A stretch of 64,000 nucleotides of DNA from Bradyrhizobium_A sp052115025 (GCF_052115025.1 NZ_JBFRFW010000001.1:124001-188000), one strand, 5' to 3'. Shown: positions 26,358 to 36,770, numbered from the stretch's first letter. A program made the numbers and translations. Notes: a model not told the origin generated them from the letters alone.

Positions 26358-28477
26358 GATATGGATCCGGTCCCTGCTTTCGTGGCCCTGAAATCGTCCC
26401 AACCGGCGTCCGGCTTGAAGCGGTCGCCAAAGCGGTTGGCGAGACCTTGCAATGTCGCCATCACATCGGCAACCCCGCGGGTGCGCGCATAATTCAGCGG
26501 GCCGCCGCGGAACGGGGCATAGCCGGTGCCGAAGATCATGGCGCCGTCGACCACGTCTGGATCGTCGACGATGCCCTCACGCAGACAGGCGACGCAGACA
26601 TTGGACATCGGCAGGATCAGGCGGTCGGTCATCTCGGTGGTGGGCTGCGCGATCGCCGGGGTCTTCTGCGCCTTGCCGTCCTTCCAGTCGTAAAACCCCT
26701 TGCCGGTCTTGCGGCCGAGGTCGCCCTTGGCCACCTTCTCTCGAAGCCAGTCCGGTGCCGCCGGCAGGCTGTCGCCCATGCGCGTGCGCAGCATGTCGCC
26801 GACCGCCAGGCAGATGTCGAGGCCGACCTGATCGGCGAGCTCGATCGGCCCCATCGGCATCCCGAACCGTTCCGCGGCCGCGTCGATGGTCGCCTTGTCG
26901 ATCTTCTCGTCCAGCATCACCATGGCTTCGAGCATGTACGGCGTCAGTGCCCGGTTGACCAGAAAGCCCGGCGAACTCTTCACCGACAGCGGCAGACGGT
27001 CAATCGCGCCGACGAACGCCTTCGCGGCGGCGAGCACCTGCGGATCGACCGCATCATGGCTGACCACCTCGACGAGTTGCAGCCGCGACACCGGATTGAA
27101 GAAGTGCAGGCCGACCAGCCGTTGCGGCGAAGCCAGCGTGGTGCGCAGGTCCTGCAACGGAATGCTGGAGGTGTTGGTGGCGAGAATGGCGGTCGGCTTC
27201 ATCCGCGGCTCCAGCGCGGCGTAGACCTTCTGCTTGAGGTCGAGCCGCTCCGGCACCGCCTCGATGACGAGGTCGGCGGCGCGCACGCCCTCCCCGGCCA
27301 TGTCGGGGATCAAGCGGTCGAGCGCATCGCGCACATCGACCGGCTTGCGGACGATCTTGCCGAAGAGATCGGCCGCGCGCTTGACCGCGCCGGCGATCGG
27401 CTCGGCCTTCATGTCGGCCAGCGTCACCCGCAGGCCCTGATGCGCACACCAGGCGGCGATGTCGCCGCCCATGGCGCCCGCACCGATGACATGCACATGC
27501 CTGACCTCATTGCCTCCGCCGGCCAGCTTCTTCATGCGTTCACGCAGGAAGAACACCCGGATCAGGTTCTGTGCGGTCGGCGTCACCATCAGCCGGGCGA
27601 ACGACGTGCGTTCGTTCGCCAGCATCGCGACCTTGTCGCCGCCGTGCTTTTCCCACAGATCGATCAGCGCGTAAGGCGCCGGATAGTGCTCGCGCGGGGC
27701 CGCCTTGGCGGCTTCGGAGCGCATCCGGCTGGCGAGCAGCCCGCGCACCGGCGCAAAATTCATCACTGCATTCAGCGGGCCGGGCTTCGCCCGCTTGAGG
27801 CGGCCGAACACGGCGTCCCTCGCCGCATTGCGGACATGGCGCTCCTGCGTCACCGCATCGACGAGGCCAAGCGACTTCGCGCGGCGGGCATCGATGGTCT
27901 TGCCGGTCAGCATCAGGCTCATCGCCTCGGCCGGGCTGATCAGTTCGGTCAGCCGCGCCGGGCCGCCAAGGCCGGGATGCAGGCCAAGCATGACCTCGGG
28001 AAAGCCGAACCGTGCATTGTCGATGGCGATGCGCATATTGCAGGCGAGCGCGATCTCGAGCCCGCCGCCAAGGCAGAAGCCGTGCACCACGGCGACCGTC
28101 GGCAGGCGCAGGGCCTCCAGCCGATAAACCACCGCATGGGCGCGCACCATTTCGATCTCGACCTGGTGCGCATCGCTGGCGCCGCGGAACTCGTTGATGT
28201 CTGCGCCCGCGATGAATCCGGAGGGTTTGGCGGAGCGGATCACAAGACCCGCCGGCCGCTCGGCCTCCAGCGCCGTGATCGCCTTGTCGAGTTCCTCCAT
28301 CACCTCCGCCGACAGCGAGTTGGCGCTGGCGCCGGCGCGATCGAACAGCAGCCAGGCGATGCCGTCGTCATCGCGCGTCAGGTGGAAATGGCGATAGGCG
28401 CTGTCGGCCGCAGGCGTCGGCCCGAGCTCGAGCACACGGTCGGAAAGAACGTCCAGGATCCGGCTGTCCATGCTCAT
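26354..28477 (-). CDS. fadJ: Bifunctional enoyl-CoA hydratase / 3-hydroxyacyl-CoA dehydrogenase (FadJ/FadB-like alpha subunit)
   Basis: A 707-residue fusion catalysing the hydration and NAD-dependent oxidation steps of beta-oxidation. Crotonase domain: about 30-290 (IAGADINEFRGA, HGFCLGGGLEIALACN with the hydratase Glu). The 3-hydroxyacyl-CoA dehydrogenase NAD domain begins near HVIGAGAMGGDIA (about 330), with NTSSIPL and GLHFFNPV around the catalytic His; the C-terminal dehydrogenase domains include SSPGFLVNR and TGKGFYDW. The start ATG 28477 is just inside the thiolase stop region; GTG 28483 would overlap as GTGTGA. It works with the adjacent thiolase and acyl-CoA dehydrogenase. Confidence 0.92.
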   Translation of the reverse strand: MSMDSRILDVLSDRVLELGPTPAADSAYRHFHLTRDDDGIAWLLFDRAGASANSLSAEVMEELDKAITALEAERPAGLVIRSAKPSGFIAGADINEFRGASDAHQVEIEMVRAHAVVYRLEALRLPTVAVVHGFCLGGGLEIALACNMRIAIDNARFGFPEVMLGLHPGLGGPARLTELISPAEAMSLMLTGKTIDARRAKSLGLVDAVTQERHVRNAARDAVFGRLKRAKPGPLNAVMNFAPVRGLLASRMRSEAAKAAPREHYPAPYALIDLWEKHGGDKVAMLANERTSFARLMVTPTAQNLIRVFFLRERMKKLAGGGNEVRHVHVIGAGAMGGDIAAWCAHQGLRVTLADMKAEPIAGAVKRAADLFGKIVRKPVDVRDALDRLIPDMAGEGVRAADLVIEAVPERLDLKQKVYAALEPRMKPTAILATNTSSIPLQDLRTTLASPQRLVGLHFFNPVSRLQLVEVVSHDAVDPQVLAAAKAFVGAIDRLPLSVKSSPGFLVNRALTPYMLEAMVMLDEKIDKATIDAAAERFGMPMGPIELADQVGLDICLAVGDMLRTRMGDSLPAAPDWLREKVAKGDLGRKTGKGFYDWKDGKAQKTPAIAQPTTEMTDRLILPMSNVCVACLREGIVDDPDVVDGAMIFGTGYAPFRGGPLNYARTRGVADVMATLQGLANRFGDRFKPDAGWDDFRATKAGTGSIS

Positions 28478-28479
28478 GC

Positions 28480-29763
28480 TCACACCGTCTCGATCAGCAT
28501 GGCGCCGCCGAGGCCGCCACCAATGCATTCCGTGGCGACACCACGTTTGGTGCCCAGCCGTTTCATGGCGTTGACCAGATGCAGCACGATACGGTTGCCC
28601 GACGTGCCGACCGGGTGGCCAAGACTGATGGCGCCGCCATCGACATTCAGCCGGTCCCGATCGATGGCGCCGGCCGCACCATCGAGGCCGAGCACCTTGC
28701 GGCAGAACGTATCGTCCCTCCAGGCCGCAAGGCAGCCAAGCACCTGGGTGGCGAAGGCTTCATTCAATTCCCAGGTCTCCACGTCCTGCAGCGTGAGATT
28801 GTTGCGCTTGAGCAGCGCGGTGGCGGACAGCACCGGACCGAGGCCCATGATCGACGGATCGAGCGCCGCCCAGGCGCTGTCGACGATCACGGCTTTCGGC
28901 GTCAGAGCGTGCTTGCGCACGGCATCCTCGGACGCGAGGATGATCCAGCTGGCGCCATCGGTGATCTGCGAGGAGTTGCCGGGGGTCACCTGCCCCCACG
29001 GCCGCTCGAACGCGGGCTTGAGGGCGGCAAGTTTCTCGACGCTGGAGTCGGGGCGCACGCCGTCGTCGTGGTCGTAGAAGCGGCCCTGACGATCGAACGC
29101 GGTCTCGACCTCGCCTTTCAGCCAGCCCTGCTCCTGGGCGCGTGCGAGGCGCTTGTGGCTCTCCACCGCATAGGCATCGGCATCAGCGCGGGTGATGCCG
29201 AACAGATGCCCGACCACTTCGGCGGTCTGGCCCATGTTGAGGTCGGTGATGGGATCGGTGAGGCCGCGCTCGAGCCCAATGATCGGCTTGAACGTGGCCG
29301 GGCGCGCCTTCGCCAGCGCCGCGAGCTTCGCCAGCGCGCCCTTGGCGGTGGCGAGCCCGGCGAACCAGCGCACGCCCTTCTGCGACCAGACCAGCGGCGC
29401 GTGGCTGAGCGCCTCGGCGCCCCCGGCAAGGATCAGGTCACCCTTGCCCTGCTGGATATAACGATAGGCCGTGTCGATCGACTGCATGCCGGAGCCGCAG
29501 TTGATCTGTACCGTGAACGCGACCATCTTCTCGCCCATTCCGAGGCGCAGCGCCGCGACACGGGCCGGGTTCATCTCGTCGGCAATGACATTGACGCAGC
29601 CGAGGATGACCTGGTCGAAAGCGTCCGGCGCGAATGGCTGGCGCGCCAGCAGCGGCCGGCCGCATTGCACGGCAAGATCGACCGGTGTGAACGGCCCCGG
29701 CCCGCTGCGGGCCTTGAGGAACGGGGTTCGGCTTCCGTCGACGATATAGACCGGGCGTGTCAT
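28480..29763 (-). CDS. fadI: Acetyl-CoA C-acyltransferase (thiolase, FadI-like)
   Basis: A 427-residue thiolase that cleaves 3-ketoacyl-CoA. The nucleophilic Cys lies in INCGSGMQS (about residue 93); ELNEAFA, SLGHPVGTSGNR (catalytic His) and ATECIGGGLGGAM (second Cys) complete the active site. Its length and the NCGSG motif fit the FadI type, partner of FadJ. Its ATG shares one base with the dehydrogenase stop (TGATG), so the operon order is acyl-CoA dehydrogenase, thiolase, FadJ, thioesterase. Confidence 0.92.
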   Translation of the reverse strand: MTRPVYIVDGSRTPFLKARSGPGPFTPVDLAVQCGRPLLARQPFAPDAFDQVILGCVNVIADEMNPARVAALRLGMGEKMVAFTVQINCGSGMQSIDTAYRYIQQGKGDLILAGGAEALSHAPLVWSQKGVRWFAGLATAKGALAKLAALAKARPATFKPIIGLERGLTDPITDLNMGQTAEVVGHLFGITRADADAYAVESHKRLARAQEQGWLKGEVETAFDRQGRFYDHDDGVRPDSSVEKLAALKPAFERPWGQVTPGNSSQITDGASWIILASEDAVRKHALTPKAVIVDSAWAALDPSIMGLGPVLSATALLKRNNLTLQDVETWELNEAFATQVLGCLAAWRDDTFCRKVLGLDGAAGAIDRDRLNVDGGAISLGHPVGTSGNRIVLHLVNAMKRLGTKRGVATECIGGGLGGAMLIETV

Positions 29764-32030
29764 CAGCTTGCCGCTCGTGTGTTGAAGTTCATGTCACGGC
29801 GATCGTGCAACCGCGCGCTCATGGATGACAAGACCTCCGGTGCAAAATCGTCGACTTCGACCACCCTGGCGACCGCGTCACGGGCGGCGGCAAGGCGCTC
29901 GGCCTCGGCCGCGGTGATGATGCCATTGCGCAGCGCCTCGCCGGGATCGCGGATGCGCGCCGAGCGCATCTTCTTGACGATGTCGTCATTGGCGGTGACC
30001 AGCGCGAACGCCTTCTCGAGCCGTGCGACGCCACGGTCGTCGTCGATGTGGGAGATGTTCGGGGTCAGCCGCTCACGCGCCGCCGACGGCTCGAGGATGA
30101 GCTGGGCGAGCCGATGCACCACGCCATCCGACGGGCCAACCGCGCGGGCGCCGAACGGCTGGACGATCAGCCTGAGCGCGAAGGCGACGAAGCGGTTCGG
30201 CAGATTGGCCAGGATCTCAGCGAAGCGGGTCTCGATGGTCTTCAGCCCGCTCGCCATGCACCATTCCAGCGCCGCGAAATCCGCCTCCTGACGCCCCTCG
30301 TCCTCCCAGCGTTTCAGCGCCGCGGAGAGCAGATACAGCTCCGACAGGATGTCGCCGAACCGCGCCGACAGCATCTCCTTGCGCTTGAGCGCGCCGCCGA
30401 GGGTCAGCAGCGCCATGTCGGCGCACAACGCGAACGCTGCCGCATGGCGCGACAGCTGGCGATAGAACGGCGTCGCCGGGCCGGCGTCGGGCGCCGGCGC
30501 GAACGCCCCGCCGGTCCAGCTGCGGCCCAGCGCCCGGAAGGTATTGGCGACGGCATGGCCGACATGGCCCCAGAGCGCCTTGTCGAAGGCATCGAGGCCC
30601 CGCGCCGCATTGTCATCGGCAAGCGCCGTCATCTCGTTGAGCAGATAGGGATGGGCGCGGATCGCGCCCTGCCCGAACACGATCAGGTTGCGGGTCAGGA
30701 TGTTGGCGCCCTCCACCGTGATGCCGACCGGCACTGCGCGATAGAGATTGCTAAGATAGTTCTGCGGACCATCGATCACCGCCTTGCCGCCATGGATATC
30801 CATGGCGTCGTCGATGGCGATGCGCATGCGCTCGGTGGCATGCAGCTTCATGATGCCGGAAATCACCGCGGGATGATGCCCCTCGTTGAGTGCCGCACAG
30901 GTCAGGCGGCGCGCGCCATCGAGCAGATAGGCGGTGCCGGCGATGCGGGCGAGCGGTTCCTCGATGCCCTCGAACTTGCCGATTGCCACGTTGAACTGCT
31001 CGCGGATGCGCGCATAGGCGCCGCTGGTGCGGGCGCAATAGGCCGCGGCTGCCGCCGACAGCGACGGCAGCGAGATGCCGCGCCCGGCTGCAAGCGCCGT
31101 CATCAGCATCTTCCAGCCCTCGCCGATGCGCTCCTGGCCGCCGATGATGAAGTCGAGCGGCACGAATACATCGCGGCCCCAGTTCGGGCCGTTCTGGAAC
31201 ACCTGCATCGACGGCAGGTGGCGATGGCCAATCTCCACGCCCGGCAGACCGGTCGGGATCAGGGCGACGGTGATGCCGAGCTCCTCGGTCGGACCGAGCA
31301 GGTGGTCAGGGTCATACGCCTTGAAGGCGAGGCCGAGCAGCGTCGCCACCGGCCCGAGGGTGATATAGCGCTTGTGCCAGTTGAGCCGCAGCCCGAGCAC
31401 CTCGCGCCCCTCGAACACGCCCTTGCAGACCACGCCGCGGTCGACCATCGAGGCCGCGTCTGAGCCAGCTTGCGGGCTGGTGAGGCCGAAACAGGGAATC
31501 TCGCGCCCGTCGGCGAGGCGCGGCAGCCAGCGCTCGCGCTGCTCCGCAGTGCCAAAGCGCATCAGCAGCTCGCCGGGCCCCAGCGAGTTCGGCACCATCA
31601 CCGTGACCGCCGCCGCAACGGAGCGCGTCGAGATCTTGCGCACCACCTCGGAGTGGGCATAGGGCGAGAAGCCGAGGCCGCCATATTCCTTCGGGATGAT
31701 CATGCCGAAGAACTTGTGGCGCTTGACGAAGTCCCACACCTGCGGCGGCAGGTCGCGCAGGTCCCAAGTGATGGTCCAGTCGTCGAGCATGGCGCAGAGC
31801 TCGTCGACCGGGCCGTTCAGGAAGGCCTCTTCCTCGGCGGAGAGCCTGGCCTGGGGGTAAGCCAGCAGCTTCTGCCAGTCCGGGGTACCGGTGAACAGGT
31901 CCGCATCCCACCACACATCACCGGCTTCGAGCGCCTCCCGCTCGGTATCGGACATTTCCGGCATCACCTTGCGCGCCCAGGAGAAGATCGGCTTCGTGAG
32001 CCAGTCGCGACGAAACGTTGACGACGTCAT
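29763..32030 (-). CDS. fadE: Acyl-CoA dehydrogenase, long FadE type
   Basis: A 755-residue FAD enzyme performing the first oxidation of beta-oxidation. It is of the long E. coli FadE class rather than the 380-residue type. Signs include MIIPKEYGGLGFSPYAHS, SLGPGELLMRFGTAEQRERW, CFGLTSPQAGSDAA, and DIHGGKAVIDGPQNYL with VPVGITVEGANILTRNL. The C-terminal 200 residues are the FadE-specific extension. The electron acceptor would be ETF. It heads the beta-oxidation operon; the 194 bases upstream contain an inverted repeat at 32176-32200 but no identifiable FadR box. Confidence 0.92.
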   Translation of the reverse strand: MTSSTFRRDWLTKPIFSWARKVMPEMSDTEREALEAGDVWWDADLFTGTPDWQKLLAYPQARLSAEEEAFLNGPVDELCAMLDDWTITWDLRDLPPQVWDFVKRHKFFGMIIPKEYGGLGFSPYAHSEVVRKISTRSVAAAVTVMVPNSLGPGELLMRFGTAEQRERWLPRLADGREIPCFGLTSPQAGSDAASMVDRGVVCKGVFEGREVLGLRLNWHKRYITLGPVATLLGLAFKAYDPDHLLGPTEELGITVALIPTGLPGVEIGHRHLPSMQVFQNGPNWGRDVFVPLDFIIGGQERIGEGWKMLMTALAAGRGISLPSLSAAAAAYCARTSGAYARIREQFNVAIGKFEGIEEPLARIAGTAYLLDGARRLTCAALNEGHHPAVISGIMKLHATERMRIAIDDAMDIHGGKAVIDGPQNYLSNLYRAVPVGITVEGANILTRNLIVFGQGAIRAHPYLLNEMTALADDNAARGLDAFDKALWGHVGHAVANTFRALGRSWTGGAFAPAPDAGPATPFYRQLSRHAAAFALCADMALLTLGGALKRKEMLSARFGDILSELYLLSAALKRWEDEGRQEADFAALEWCMASGLKTIETRFAEILANLPNRFVAFALRLIVQPFGARAVGPSDGVVHRLAQLILEPSAARERLTPNISHIDDDRGVARLEKAFALVTANDDIVKKMRSARIRDPGEALRNGIITAAEAERLAAARDAVARVVEVDDFAPEVLSSMSARLHDRRDMNFNTRAAS

Positions 32031-32224
32031 GATGATGTCCCTTGGATGGGGGTGCAGGGCAGCGTGCGGGAACCCGGGCGGAATCCCGCGCCGGCGGCGC
32101 GGCGCAGCGTGCCGACCGTAATGTCCTCGCCCTTACAACTTGCGGTGAGAATTGAGCAAAATGACATGAACCCGCCCGTCCGCTGTTAACGATCGGACGG
32201 CTACACCGGTTCCATGCAAGGGGA

Positions 32225-32848
32225 TCAGTCCGGCCGCAGCATCTCGAACATGATCTCCGGCGTGATTTCGGCATAGTCCCCCATCCGCCCGGCGCGCAGG
32301 ATGGGGTGCGCCTCGGCGGTCTGATAGACGCCATCCCGGATCAGCGCACGGTCGATATAAACCGCCACCACCTCGCCGAGCGTCAGCCAGCTCGGGACCT
32401 TGTTACCTTCCTTATCCTGCAACTGGATGACCTGGAGCACCTTGCACTCCATGGCCGCACGGCTTTCCCCCACTCGCGGGACATTGACGAAGCGCCCGGG
32501 GACCGGGGTCAGCCCGGCCAGGGTGAACTCATCAACGCCATGCGGCACCTGGGCGGAGCTGGCGTTCATCTGCCCGGCCAGTTCCTTGGTGGCCAGATTC
32601 CACACGAACTCGCCGGTCTCCATGACATTGCGCACCGAATCCTTGGAGCCGATGCTGGAAAAGCCGATGATCGGTGGCTTGTAATTGAAGGCGTTGAAGA
32701 AGCTGTAGGGTGCGAGATTGACCTGACCGTCCTTGTCGCGGGACGAGATCCATCCGATGGGGCGCGGCCCGATGATCGCGTTGAACGGATCGTGCCTGAG
32801 GCCATGACCCTGCTTCGGCTCGTAGACGTGGAAATCCCGCTCGCTCAT
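32225..32848 (-). CDS. Flavin reductase-like (FMN-binding split barrel) protein
   Basis: A 207-residue protein of the flavoredoxin/DIM6-NTAB group: HDPFNAIIGPRPIGWISSRD, NLAPYSFFNAFNYKPPIIGF and GEFVWNLATKELAGQMNASS are the conserved FMN-contact regions. It probably binds FMN; redox partner and substrate are unknown. ATG 32848 has a GGATGG 5 bases ahead; the ATG three codons upstream (32857) has no such site. It follows the tetR gene by 59 bases on the same strand and may be cotranscribed with the efflux system. Confidence 0.8.
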   Translation of the reverse strand: MSERDFHVYEPKQGHGLRHDPFNAIIGPRPIGWISSRDKDGQVNLAPYSFFNAFNYKPPIIGFSSIGSKDSVRNVMETGEFVWNLATKELAGQMNASSAQVPHGVDEFTLAGLTPVPGRFVNVPRVGESRAAMECKVLQVIQLQDKEGNKVPSWLTLGEVVAVYIDRALIRDGVYQTAEAHPILRAGRMGDYAEITPEIMFEMLRPD

Positions 32849-32907
32849 CGCTGCCATCCGCTGCTAGGTCATGCCTGCCACGCCATACGGCGCTCGCGGC
32901 CACTCAA

Positions 32908-33513
32908 TCAAGCAGGATGTCGCGGCGTCAACGCTGCGATGACAAAATCAATCATCTGCTCGAGTGTCGGGCCCGGCTTGTGGGCGCACTGGGCGATCAT
33001 CTGCGGATGGAAGAAGCGGCTCATCGCTGTCGCGGTCGTCATCGCGGCGAGCGCGAGGTCGGGCGCCGCGAACACGCCCTGCTTGACGCCGTCGTCGATC
33101 ACCTTGCCGATGATGCCGGTCAGCCGCTCGAAATGCGCGTTGCAGACCTGCCAGTCCTCCTCCATGGCCATCGCGACCATCTGGTGGATCTTCTCGTCAC
33201 CGGTGTAGCGCTCGACGTTCATATGATGGATGGACGCGAGCAGCCGCCGCAGCCGGCTGACCGGCTCCAGATCCTCGAACGCGATCGCGGTTGCGGCAAT
33301 CTCGACCTCGCCCATCAGCCGGCGCGCCACCGCCTCGTGGATCGCCCGCTTGGAGTCGAAGAAGCGGTAGACGTTCGCCGGGCTCATGCGCAGAGCCTTG
33401 GCGATGTCGGCGACCGTGGTCTTCTGGTAGCCGATCTCGCGAAACAACCGTTCCGCGGCGACAAGAATGCGCGCGGGGGTGTCCGTCTCACTGCTGTCGG
33501 CGACCATGACCAT
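32908..33513 (-). CDS. TetR/AcrR family regulator, downstream of the RND pump genes
   Basis: A 201-residue TetR regulator. HTH: RILVAAERLFREIGYQKTTV (about 15-34) and IAKALRMSPANVYRFFDSKR. The C-terminal part is of the TetR_C_7-like type. It is codirectional with and 87 bases after the RND pump gene, so it likely represses its own operon from the palindrome at 37920-37945. Start ATG 33513 (MVMVADSS) is preceded by GAGGAC; an upstream frame is not protein-like. Confidence 0.85.
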   Translation of the reverse strand: MVMVADSSETDTPARILVAAERLFREIGYQKTTVADIAKALRMSPANVYRFFDSKRAIHEAVARRLMGEVEIAATAIAFEDLEPVSRLRRLLASIHHMNVERYTGDEKIHQMVAMAMEEDWQVCNAHFERLTGIIGKVIDDGVKQGVFAAPDLALAAMTTATAMSRFFHPQMIAQCAHKPGPTLEQMIDFVIAALTPRHPA

Positions 33514-33600
33514 TGTTGTGCTTCGTCCTCCTCGAGGCCGCCGAACTCGGCGGCGCAACGTGTTCAGCCCCAATAGATATTCCTTAACATGGGGCAGTTC

Positions 33601-36600
33601 TCATTCCGCCGCAACAGGATAGACCGGCTGCGCATGGGCGTCCCCCGCGAGCGGCGGAGCGGCCGTGGCCGGCGCCACCGGGCCGCTCTGCTCCAGGCTC
33701 TTGCGGAACCAGAGCGCGTACAGCCCAGGTAGGAACAGCAGGGTCAGGAAGGTGGCGACGAACAGGCCGCCCATGATGGTGATCGCCATCGGCCCCCAGA
33801 ACGCGGAGCGCGATAGCGGGATCATCGCCAGGATGGCGGCGAGCGCGGTCAGCACCACCGGCCGGGCGCGCCGGACGGTCGCCTCCACAATGGCCTCCCG
33901 GCGGGTCATGCCATGCGCCACGTCGCTCTCGATCTGGTCGACCAGAATCACCGTGTTGCGCATGATCATACCCGCCAGCGCGATGAGGCCCAGCAGCGCC
34001 ACGAAGCCGAATGGCTGATTCGCCACCAGTAGCCCGAGCGCGGCGCCGACAATGCCGAGCGGCGCGGTAAGGAACACCAGCGCAAGACGCGAGAAGCTCT
34101 GCAGCTGGATCATCAGCAGCGTGAGCATCACGATCACCATCAGCGGGAACAGCACGAAGATCGAGGCATTGCCCTTGGCCGATTCCTCAATCGCTCCGCC
34201 CATGTCGATGCGATAGGCCGGCGGCAGGCTGGCGCGGATCTTGGCAAGCTTCGGCCAGATCGCATTGGTGACGTCGGGCGCCTGCACACCATCAACGATG
34301 TCGGAGCGCACGGTGATCGCCATGTCGCGGTTGCGCCGCCACAGGATCGGCTCCTCATGGGCATACTCGATCTTGGCGATCTGCGACAACGGCACTGCGA
34401 TGCCATTGCGGGAGTAGATCGACAGATCGGCGATATGGCCGAGATCGAGCCGCTCCGACTTCACCGCACGCGCCACCACGCCGACTTTCTCGATACCATC
34501 GCGCACGGTCGTGACCGGCGCGCCGGAGATCAGCATCTGCGTCGCCTGCGAGATGTCCTGGGGGGTGAGCCCGAGCGCGCGCGCGCGCTCCTGATCGACC
34601 ACCAGCTTGAGGTACGGCGTCTTCTCGTTCCAGTCGAGATGCGCATCGACCACCTTGTCGTTGCTGCGCATCACATCACGCACCTGGTAGGCGACGTCGC
34701 GCACCACGCCGGCGTCAGGGCCGACGACGCGGAACTGGACCGGGAAGCCGACGGGCGGGCCGAAATTGAACCGATCGACCCGCACACGCGCCTCCGACAA
34801 TGCGCCTTCCGCGACCACCTTCTCCAGCCGCGCCTTGATCCGCTCACGCGCCTTCACGTCCTTCGACACGATCACGATCTCGGCGAAGGATTCGTTGGGC
34901 AACTGCGGATTGAGACCGAGCCAGAAGCGCGGCGAACCCTGTCCGATATAGGCGGTGTAGGTGGCGATGTCGGGATCGCCCTTCAGCAGGGATTCCGCCC
35001 TCTCCACCGACTTCTCGGTGACACCGAAGGCGGTGCCTTCCGGCAGGCGCAACTGAAAGAACAACTCGGGCCGCTCAGACAGCGGGAAGAACTGCTGCTG
35101 CACCGCGCCGAAACCGACGATCGACAGCACGAACACGCCGATGGTGGACAGCACCACGGTGCCTCGCCAGCGCACGCACCACTCGATGACACGGCGCAGG
35201 GCGCGGTACATCCGCGTCTCGTAGATCGCATGCGGATCGGCGTGATGCGCCCCGCCCTTCGCCGCTTTGGCGAAATCGGGCAGCAGTTTGACACCGATAT
35301 AGGGTGTGAAGATCACCGCGACGAACCATGACGCCACAAGCGCGATGGCGACGATCCAGAAGATGCCGCCGGCATACTCGCCGACCGACGAATTGGCGAA
35401 GCCGATCGGCAGGAAGCCGGCCGCGGTCACCAGCGTGCCGGTCAGCATCGGAAACGCGGTGGATTCCCAGGCGAACGACGCCGCCTTGAAGCGATCCCAG
35501 CCCTGCTCCATCTTCACCACCATCATCTCGACCGCGATGATGGCGTCGTCGACCAGCAGGCCGAGCGCGATGATCAACGCACCGAGGGTGATGCGATGCA
35601 GGTCGAGCCCCATCGCGTTCATGACGACGAACACGATCGCCAGCACCAGCGGCACCGACAGCGCGACCACGATGCCGGTGCGCCAGCCGAGCGCAAGAAA
35701 GCTGACGAACAGCACGATGGCGAGCGCTTCGATGAAGGAATGGACGAACTCGGTGACCGCGTGATCGACCACCTCGGGCTGGTCGGCGATCTGCTCGACA
35801 TCGATGCCCTGCGGCACCGCCGCCATGAATTCCGCGGTGGCGGCCTTGACGGCCTCGCCGAGCTCCAGGATGTTGGCGCCCTTGGCCATCACCACACCGA
35901 TGCCGAGCGCGGGCTTGCCCTTCTGCCGAACTTTGTAGTCGGACGGATCTTCATAACCGCGGGTCACGGTGGCGATGTCGCCGAGCCGGAACACGCGGCC
36001 GTTGCTCTCCACCGGAGTCTCGGCCACCGCCTTGGCGCCGTCGAGCGCGCCGGTCACCCGCAGCGGCACGCGCTGCGACGAAGTCTCGACCACGCCGCCC
36101 GGGCTGACCGCATTCTGCCGTGCCAGCGAATCGAAGATCGCCTGCGGCGTGATGCCGAGGGTGGCGAGCTTGGCATGGGAGAACTCGACGTAGATCTTCT
36201 GATCCTGCACACCGTACAGGTTGACCTTGGTGACGTTCGGCACCTTGAGCAGGCGCTGGCGCATACCCTCGGCGATGGTCTTGAGCTGGGCATAGCTCGC
36301 GCCATCGCCGGTCATCATGTAGAGGATGGAGTCGACGTCGCCGTACTCGTCATTGACATTCGGGCCGATCAACCCGGCGGGCAGATCGCCCTGAATGTCC
36401 ACCAGCTTCTTGCGCAGCTGGTAGAACAGCTGCTGCACATCCTTGGCCGGCGTGTTGTCCTTGAACGCCACCTGCATCGCCGTGAAGGACGGCTTGGTGT
36501 AGGTGGTCACCTTGTCGAAATACGGCAGCTCCTGCAGCTTTTTCTCGATGGTGTCGGCGACCTGCGCCTGCATCTCGCCGGCGGTGGCGCCGGGCCAGAT

Positions 36601-36756
36601 GGCGGTCACCACCGCAAGCTTGATGGTGAAGGACGGATCCTCGGCGCGGCCGAGCCGCTCATAGGAGAAGAAGCCCGCGACGCCGAGCGCCACGATAAAG
36701 AACAGCACCAGGGCGGGATGCGCGACAGCCCAGGCGGACAGATTGAAACGTCGCAT
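33601..36756 (-). CDS. RND efflux pump inner-membrane transporter (HAE1/AcrB-like)
   Basis: A 1051-residue proton-driven efflux transporter with twelve membrane helices: one at the N-terminus (ALVLFFIVALGVAGFFSY), a block near 340-480 and a second set near 860-1020. GLLVDDAIIAVEMM carries the paired Asp residues of TM4 needed for proton relay. Two large periplasmic loops hold the porter domains. The gene follows its membrane-fusion partner by 14 bases. No outer-membrane factor gene is near, so it must share a TolC-like channel. Substrates are not predictable. Confidence 0.93.
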   Translation of the reverse strand: MRRFNLSAWAVAHPALVLFFIVALGVAGFFSYERLGRAEDPSFTIKLAVVTAIWPGATAGEMQAQVADTIEKKLQELPYFDKVTTYTKPSFTAMQVAFKDNTPAKDVQQLFYQLRKKLVDIQGDLPAGLIGPNVNDEYGDVDSILYMMTGDGASYAQLKTIAEGMRQRLLKVPNVTKVNLYGVQDQKIYVEFSHAKLATLGITPQAIFDSLARQNAVSPGGVVETSSQRVPLRVTGALDGAKAVAETPVESNGRVFRLGDIATVTRGYEDPSDYKVRQKGKPALGIGVVMAKGANILELGEAVKAATAEFMAAVPQGIDVEQIADQPEVVDHAVTEFVHSFIEALAIVLFVSFLALGWRTGIVVALSVPLVLAIVFVVMNAMGLDLHRITLGALIIALGLLVDDAIIAVEMMVVKMEQGWDRFKAASFAWESTAFPMLTGTLVTAAGFLPIGFANSSVGEYAGGIFWIVAIALVASWFVAVIFTPYIGVKLLPDFAKAAKGGAHHADPHAIYETRMYRALRRVIEWCVRWRGTVVLSTIGVFVLSIVGFGAVQQQFFPLSERPELFFQLRLPEGTAFGVTEKSVERAESLLKGDPDIATYTAYIGQGSPRFWLGLNPQLPNESFAEIVIVSKDVKARERIKARLEKVVAEGALSEARVRVDRFNFGPPVGFPVQFRVVGPDAGVVRDVAYQVRDVMRSNDKVVDAHLDWNEKTPYLKLVVDQERARALGLTPQDISQATQMLISGAPVTTVRDGIEKVGVVARAVKSERLDLGHIADLSIYSRNGIAVPLSQIAKIEYAHEEPILWRRNRDMAITVRSDIVDGVQAPDVTNAIWPKLAKIRASLPPAYRIDMGGAIEESAKGNASIFVLFPLMVIVMLTLLMIQLQSFSRLALVFLTAPLGIVGAALGLLVANQPFGFVALLGLIALAGMIMRNTVILVDQIESDVAHGMTRREAIVEATVRRARPVVLTALAAILAMIPLSRSAFWGPMAITIMGGLFVATFLTLLFLPGLYALWFRKSLEQSGPVAPATAAPPLAGDAHAQPVYPVAAE

Positions 36757-36770
36757 GGTCCCCTCCCCGC

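Noticed and set aside
26447..29077. 876-codon open frame opposite fadJ and the thiolase
   Set aside because: Antisense shadow of two enzymes with intact catalytic motifs.
32176..32200. Inverted repeat CCGTCCG/CGGACGG as terminator of the flavin-reductase-like gene
   Set aside because: The loop is 11 bases, the stem is only 7 bp and no T run follows on the minus strand; it could equally belong to the fadE leader. Not listed as a feature.
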